NCBI GenBank assembly: GCA_025210515.1
Contig: JAOARM010000037.1
Location: 1 to 54,926 of the forward strand
DNA from: Vallitalea sp.
Lineage (GTDB): Bacteria; Bacillota; Clostridia; Lachnospirales; Vallitaleaceae
DNA: 54,926 nucleotides
Direction: 5' to 3'
The position numbers and the translations under genes are program-made. The notes under the pieces were generated by a model. It was given only the letters and a program-made list of their open reading frames with translations. It ran no database searches and was not told the DNA's origin. Below are positions 50,937 to 54,926 of the stretch, one piece after another (positions within the stretch are counted from its first letter, which is position 1; every line of letters begins with the position of its first letter).

Positions 50937-52319
50937 ATGAAAGATAACAATAAGAACTTACCTGTAATAAAAAATAAAAACTATGAAATGACAATTGATG
51001 ATATTGGTATAAATGGAGAAGGAATAGGTAAAATAGACGGATATACTTTATTTGTTGAAGGAGCTTTACCAAATGAAGTCATAGAAGTAAAAGTTGTAAA
51101 AACTCGTAAAAATTTTGGATTTGGAAAACTTATTAATATTATAAAGCCATCAGAAGAAAGGCAACAACCAGTATGCAAAATAGCTAAACGTTGTGGAGGA
51201 TGTCAACTACAACATCTATCATATAAAGCTCAGCTTCAATATAAAAGAAAAAAAGTTCAAGATGTTATTGAGAGAATTGGAAATATCACTGATGTACAAG
51301 TAAAGGAAACTATAGGTATGGAAGAACCATACTATTACAGAAATAAAGTTCAATTTCCTGTAGGAAAGTCTATAGAAGGAGACGTTACTATTGGATTTTA
51401 TTCCATGAGAAGTCATCATATTGTAACAACTGATAAATGTTATATTCAAGATTCTATTAATGAGGAAATTATTAGTAAAATAAAGTCTTTTATTATTAAT
51501 AACAATATTAAAGCATATGATGAAAAAACTCATAGAGGATTAATTAGACATATAGTAACAAGAACAAGTCATCATTCACAGGAAATTATGGTTGGCATTG
51601 TTATTAATGGGGATAAAATTCCTAATGAGAAAAAACTTGTGGATAGTTTAAAAGAAATTGATAGGGTAACAGGAATATTTATTAGTATTAATAAAGAAAA
51701 AACTAATGTAATTATGGGCGATAAGATTAATATATTATGGGGAAAATCACATTTAATAGATTATATTGGAGATACTGCTTACAAAATATCTCCATTATCA
51801 TTTTATCAAGTAAATCCTATACAAACATACAAGCTATATAGTAAAACCTTAGAATATGCTGATCTAATAGGTGATGAAGTAGTGTGGGACGCTTATTGTG
51901 GAATTGGCACGATATCTTTGTTTATTGCTAATAAGTGTAAAAAAGTCCTAGGAGTAGAAATTGTACCACAAGCTATAGAAGACGCCAAAGAAAATGCAAA
52001 GATGAATAATATAACTAATGCAGAATTTTACACAGGAAAAGCAGAGCAGGTAATAACTGATAAATATAAAGAAGGTATTAAAGCAGATGTAATCATAGTT
52101 GATCCACCTAGAAAAGGGTGCGATACGGAGTTATTAGATACTATTATTAAGATGCAACCTAATAAAGTAGTATATGTATCATGTGACCCTGCAACTATGG
52201 CTAGAGATGTGAAAATTCTCGGTGAAGGTGGATATAGAGTGGAAATGATTCAGCCGGTTGATATGTTTCCACAGACTGTGCATGTGGAGTGCTGTGTGAA
52301 GTTAATTAGAAAAGACTAA
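50937..52319 (+). CDS. rlmD: 23S rRNA (uracil-C5)-methyltransferase, RlmD/RumA family
   Basis: 460 residues. N-terminal TRAM domain (about 12-70), cysteine cluster C-x5-C-x2-C (CKIAKRCGGCQ) plus a later DKCYIQ for the 4Fe-4S centre, then the SAM methyltransferase with DAYCGIGTISLFIA, DPPRKGCD and the catalytic Cys in YVSCDPATMARD. It methylates U1939 or a neighbouring uridine of 23S rRNA; RlmCD-type dual specificity is common in Firmicutes. AGAGGTGG precedes ATG 50937. Confidence 0.93.
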   Translation: MKDNNKNLPVIKNKNYEMTIDDIGINGEGIGKIDGYTLFVEGALPNEVIEVKVVKTRKNFGFGKLINIIKPSEERQQPVCKIAKRCGGCQLQHLSYKAQLQYKRKKVQDVIERIGNITDVQVKETIGMEEPYYYRNKVQFPVGKSIEGDVTIGFYSMRSHHIVTTDKCYIQDSINEEIISKIKSFIINNNIKAYDEKTHRGLIRHIVTRTSHHSQEIMVGIVINGDKIPNEKKLVDSLKEIDRVTGIFISINKEKTNVIMGDKINILWGKSHLIDYIGDTAYKISPLSFYQVNPIQTYKLYSKTLEYADLIGDEVVWDAYCGIGTISLFIANKCKKVLGVEIVPQAIEDAKENAKMNNITNAEFYTGKAEQVITDKYKEGIKADVIIVDPPRKGCDTELLDTIIKMQPNKVVYVSCDPATMARDVKILGEGGYRVEMIQPVDMFPQTVHVECCVKLIRKD

Positions 52320-52336
52320 GTATATGATTCTGTAAG

Positions 52337-52365
52337 AGGCTCTTGGCTACCAACAAGAGCCTTTT
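52337..52365 (+). terminator. Rho-independent terminator after rlmD
   Basis: Stem AGGCTCTTG/CAAGAGCCT with loop GCTACCAA, followed by TTTT. Confidence 0.88.
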
Positions 52366-52547
52366 ACATTGTGATTAATGAAATTACCTGAAAATACCTA
52401 AAAGACATACTTACCATAGACTCATTAACACATGATTGATTTATTGTGATGGCTGTGGAAAGGGGTACCATCATTAGAAATTAAATATTTTCTATTTAAT
52501 TTTTTCATATTAAGATTGGATGTGAAAAAATTAATATAAATTACAAA

Positions 52548-52579
52548 AAGCGTATACCTATTTATAAAGATATACGCTT
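52548..52579. terminator. Hairpin in the gap before the metallo-hydrolase
   Basis: Stem AAGCGTATA/TATACGCTT with a 14-base loop. It lies in about 395 bases (52366-52760) that hold no supported gene, and may be the terminator of a lost gene. A short in-frame scrap reading LIYCDGCGKGYHH (52436-52474) is also present. Confidence 0.5.
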
Positions 52580-52760
52580 AAAATTCCAACTTTGTATTGA
52601 CTATCATTTTAAAAATGCTTATAATTAATTGTACAATATTATTTATTATAACATAAAATTAAATGAATGTCAATATGTATTGTGAAAAAATCTGTTCTAA
52701 TTATTTTTAAAATACATTAGTTACAATTCATTATTGTAATTTTGAGGAGGGAAATATTAA

Positions 52761-53501
52761 ATGAAAATCAAAAGTGGAATTTATATGCTTGAAATATCAG
52801 CTGATATAATGGGAAGAACGAGTGTCATTAATCCAACACTGATTTGGGATAAGGATTCACTAGTTTTAATTGATACTGGATTTCCAGGACAGATACATCA
52901 AATTCGTGAAGCATTTGAGAAAGAAGGAATACCATTTAGTAAACTGAATATGGTAATTCTAACCCATCAGGATATTGACCACATCGGAAGTATTTCTGAC
53001 ATCCTGAAAGAGATGTCTGGCAGGGTTAAGATTCTTGCTCATGAGGAAGAAAAAGCATATATAAACGGCGAGAAGAAGCCTGTTAAACTTGCTCAACTTG
53101 AAGACAGATTGGATTATTTGCCTGATAATATGAAAATAATATACGAAAATCTAAAAGCAGGTTTTCAAAGCAGTAGAGTCAATGTAGATAAAACGTTGAT
53201 TGATGGACAGGAACTACCGTATTATGGAGGAATCACTGTTGTTTACACACCAGGCCATACTCCAGGACATATTTGTTTATACCTTAAGCAGTGGAAGATA
53301 CTAATTGCTGGAGATATTCTTAGTATCAAAGAAGGTTCGCTTGTTAGAGCAAACCAAGATATTAATTTTGATAATGAATTAAATATAAAGTCCATAAAAA
53401 AATTGATGAACTACGATATTGAAACAGTAATTTGTTATCATGGGGGTATCTATAGTGGTGATGTCAAGAAACGTATAGCAGAATTGGCAAACGACTTATA
53501 A
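52761..53501 (+). CDS. MBL-fold metallo-hydrolase
   Basis: 246 residues. The dinuclear metal site is complete: THQDIDHIGS (HxxxDH), PGHTPGHICLYL, the Asp in LIAGDILS and CYHGGI (final His). The closest plan is that of small glyoxalase-II-like hydrolases; the substrate is unknown. GAGGAGGG precedes ATG 52761. It carries somewhat more GC and more varied codons than its neighbours and lies next to a decayed recombinase, consistent with acquisition by transfer. Confidence 0.88.
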   Translation: MKIKSGIYMLEISADIMGRTSVINPTLIWDKDSLVLIDTGFPGQIHQIREAFEKEGIPFSKLNMVILTHQDIDHIGSISDILKEMSGRVKILAHEEEKAYINGEKKPVKLAQLEDRLDYLPDNMKIIYENLKAGFQSSRVNVDKTLIDGQELPYYGGITVVYTPGHTPGHICLYLKQWKILIAGDILSIKEGSLVRANQDINFDNELNIKSIKKLMNYDIETVICYHGGIYSGDVKKRIAELANDL

Positions 53502-53712
53502 CAATGATTACCTTACTCTCAGTAGAGTACTGTTTCTTTCTAAATTTATTAAAGCAAATAAGTAAAACAAGTGTCAGAAAATACATCTAGGACCCACCAT
53601 ATGTGGAGACTTGTGTGTCGTTAAAGAGAAAATAATATTGATTAATAATTTTTAACTATATATGTATGTTGTGAGAAGCCGATTTTAAGGAAAGGTCAAT
53701 TAAAGAGAAGAT

Positions 53713-54479
53713 GAACAAGGTTGGGAAATATATAAATTCTATGAGGATAAAAAAACTGGAACAATCGAGAATAGAAAATATCTAAAAAAGTATGATAGGC
53801 AAATTTGACATTCTATTAGCAAAGGAGTTAAGCAGATTAGCTAGAAATCAAGGGTTGGCTATGAAATTAAAACAGTTATTGGAAAATAATAGGATTCATT
53901 TAATAACATTCGATAATGCTATAAATACTCTAAAAGGTGAAACCCAAATGTTTGGATTGTATGCTTGGATGTATGAGCAAGAAGTAGAAAGAACATCTCA
54001 AAGAATTAAAATGACGTTAAAGACAAGAGCTAAAAATGGAAAACACAATGGAAGTCCTCCATATGGATATAAAAAAGAAGATGGTAAGTTAATAGTATCA
54101 GATGATGAAACAGCAAATATAGTTAGAAGATTGTTTAGAGAATATTTAAGTGGAAAAGGATTTGATGCTATATCACGAGGATTTTACAACGATGGTATTA
54201 GAACACCATCAGAGGTGTTTGGCAAAATCTAAGGAAAAAGAAGTGGGGAAATTAAAAGAAAGACATCAAATGGTTGTAGAAGAATTAAATGAAGAGATAG
54301 ATGAATCTATTTTACGTGGACTGAAAACAACGATAGAAGAAAAAATAAAATTTAAGGATATAACCCGTGAGGTTTTAAATAGATTTGTTGATAAGATAGT
54401 TGTAGCTGATGGTGGTAAAATAAAGATATACTACAAATTCAATGGGTCAGAGAAGATAATGAAGGAGTTAATGGGTTAA
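53713..54479 (+). pseudogene. Decayed large serine recombinase (TnpX/resolvase family)
   Basis: Three pieces in three frames. 53713-53805 reads EQGWEIYKFYEDKKTGTIEN, part of the resolvase catalytic domain. 53792-54231 continues with GKFDILLAKELSRLARN, EVERTSQRIKMTLKTRAKNG and a recombinase-domain start (GSPPYGYKKEDG). About 54213-54479 gives a coiled-coil, DUF4368-like C-terminus (LNRFVDKIVVADGGKIKIYY). The catalytic serine end and the middle zinc-ribbon portion are missing. The product cannot be active. Confidence 0.85.
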
Positions 54480-54480
54480 T

Positions 54481-54513
54481 AAAGAGGGGTCTTGCAAATG
54501 CAAGGCTCTTTTA
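54481..54513 (+). terminator. Terminator after the recombinase remnant
   Basis: Paired segments AAAGAG/CTCTTT and CTTGC/GCAAG around loop AAAT, followed by T residues. It was probably the terminator of the intact recombinase gene. Confidence 0.75.
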
Positions 54514-54552
54514 TTATAATACGAATTAACAAGCGACAAGGAGGTAACCATA

Positions 54553-54579
54553 ATGAGTACTTTTAATAAACTAAAATAG
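54553..54579 (+). CDS. Candidate 8-codon leader peptide MSTFNKLK
   Basis: An excellent ribosome-binding site AAGGAGGT (54538-54545) lies 7 bases before ATG 54553, but the frame closes after eight codons. An imperfect hairpin follows (TCTA...GGAGT / ACTC...TAGA, about 54579-54618), then a 60-base gap to the hydrolase gene. The layout is that of a ribosome-stalling leader controlling the downstream gene. It could alternatively be the stub of a lost gene. Confidence 0.45.
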   Translation: MSTFNKLK

Positions 54580-54676
54580 TCTATATGCAGGAGTAACTAC
54601 TAACTCTCCCGTGTAGATTATTTAAAACAAATTTTAAATAAATTAATTTACAGTGTATGTTAATGGGAGGTTAAAA

Positions 54677-54926
54677 ATGTCTTATTTTAAGTTTGAAAAT
54701 TTTAAAATATATTATAGAGAATTAGGGGAAGGAAGCCCTTTAATTATTATTCATGGAGATACAGCTTCATCAAAAATGTTTATGCCTGAGTTGAAGTTCT
54801 ATTCTAAAAACTTTAAAGTAATTTTAGTAGATTTGGTAGGTCAAGGAAAATCTCAAAGAGTAGATAAATTACCATTAAATTATTGGGATTTTAATGCTAA
54901 TATGATTATTGAATTATGTAATCACA
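54677..54926 (+). CDS. Alpha/beta hydrolase, 5' part only
   Basis: The first 83 residues before the window ends. The oxyanion-region motif IIIHGDTASSKMF and the strand-turn VILVDLVGQGKSQRVDKL are typical of alpha/beta-hydrolase fold enzymes. The nucleophile region lies outside the window. ATG 54677 follows TGGGAGG. Substrate unknown. It may be controlled by the short leader frame upstream. Confidence 0.82.
   Translation, partial: MSYFKFENFKIYYRELGEGSPLIIIHGDTASSKMFMPELKFYSKNFKVILVDLVGQGKSQRVDKLPLNYWDFNANMIIELCNH

Noticed and set aside
52436..52474. A short reading LIYCDGCGKGYHH with a CxxC pair.
   Set aside because: It is closed by stops on both sides and has no start site. It may be a scrap of a lost zinc-ribbon protein, but it is too short to support.
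53792..54232. Treating the 146-codon recombinase piece as a functional small resolvase.
   Set aside because: The catalytic N-terminal serine region is in another frame, and the C-terminal DNA-binding part is split off. It is a fragment of a large serine recombinase.

Overview
This window comes from a very AT-rich (about 30% GC by eye), Gram-positive, spore-former-type Firmicute, most likely a clostridium of the Lachnospirales/Vallitalea kind. That placement is inferred from the low GC, strong GGAGG ribosome-binding sites, TTG starts, an SLH-domain protein, CotH-type kinases, MutS2, a bactofilin and a PerR-like regulator. Genus and species cannot be fixed from the sequence alone. No CRISPR array, rRNA or complete insertion sequence was seen.

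Layout. 1-250: a tRNA run (Gly-TCC partial, Gly-GCC, Gln-TTG) closed by a terminator. 576-13355: one long operon for a Pel-type exopolysaccharide. It begins with an unusual fusion of a UDP-sugar 4-epimerase (PelX-like) to a PelD-like membrane c-di-GMP receptor. PelE-like, PelA-like deacetylase, PelF glycosyltransferase and PelG transporter follow. The same run continues into CotH kinase, VTC-type polyphosphate polymerase, DUF4956 membrane protein and a second CotH. 13658-18319: cell-wall and surface genes (VanY-type carboxypeptidase, a superoxide-dismutase-like protein with an altered metal site, L,D-transpeptidase, large DUF5050 lipoprotein). 18507-25298: housekeeping (radical SAM/B12, Nth, uridine kinase, DEDDh exonuclease, TruA, prephenate dehydratase). 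25504-29091: a FIST sensor with a soluble chemoreceptor, a short independent transcript, and DAHP synthase. 29224-41415: SLH protein, flavodoxin, VanW/G5 protein, AIR-synthase-like enzyme, Lrp regulator plus aminotransferase, PerR, CheX, TrmL, a two-component system and MutS2. 41725-52319: lipoprotein, M23 peptidase, a TetR/MATE efflux pair with matching operators, threonine ammonia-lyase, bactofilin, HtrA, YhaM and RlmD. 52320-54926: an accessory-looking tail with a metallo-hydrolase, a decayed serine recombinase, a leader peptide and the start of an alpha/beta hydrolase.

Two things stand out. First, the Pel operon couples precursor epimerisation and c-di-GMP sensing in one polypeptide, and carries a CotH-VTC-DUF4956-CotH extension suggesting that phosphorylation or polyphosphate is tied to polysaccharide export. 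Second, at least six intergenic sites after + strand genes carry copies of a nested palindrome: long arms enclosing two small hairpins, in the intact copies with GTCCT-type loops. One copy keeps the core while its arms have entirely different sequence, which points to selection on structure or to an unusual mobile palindrome. Several other gene ends carry stems resembling the outer arms of these elements.
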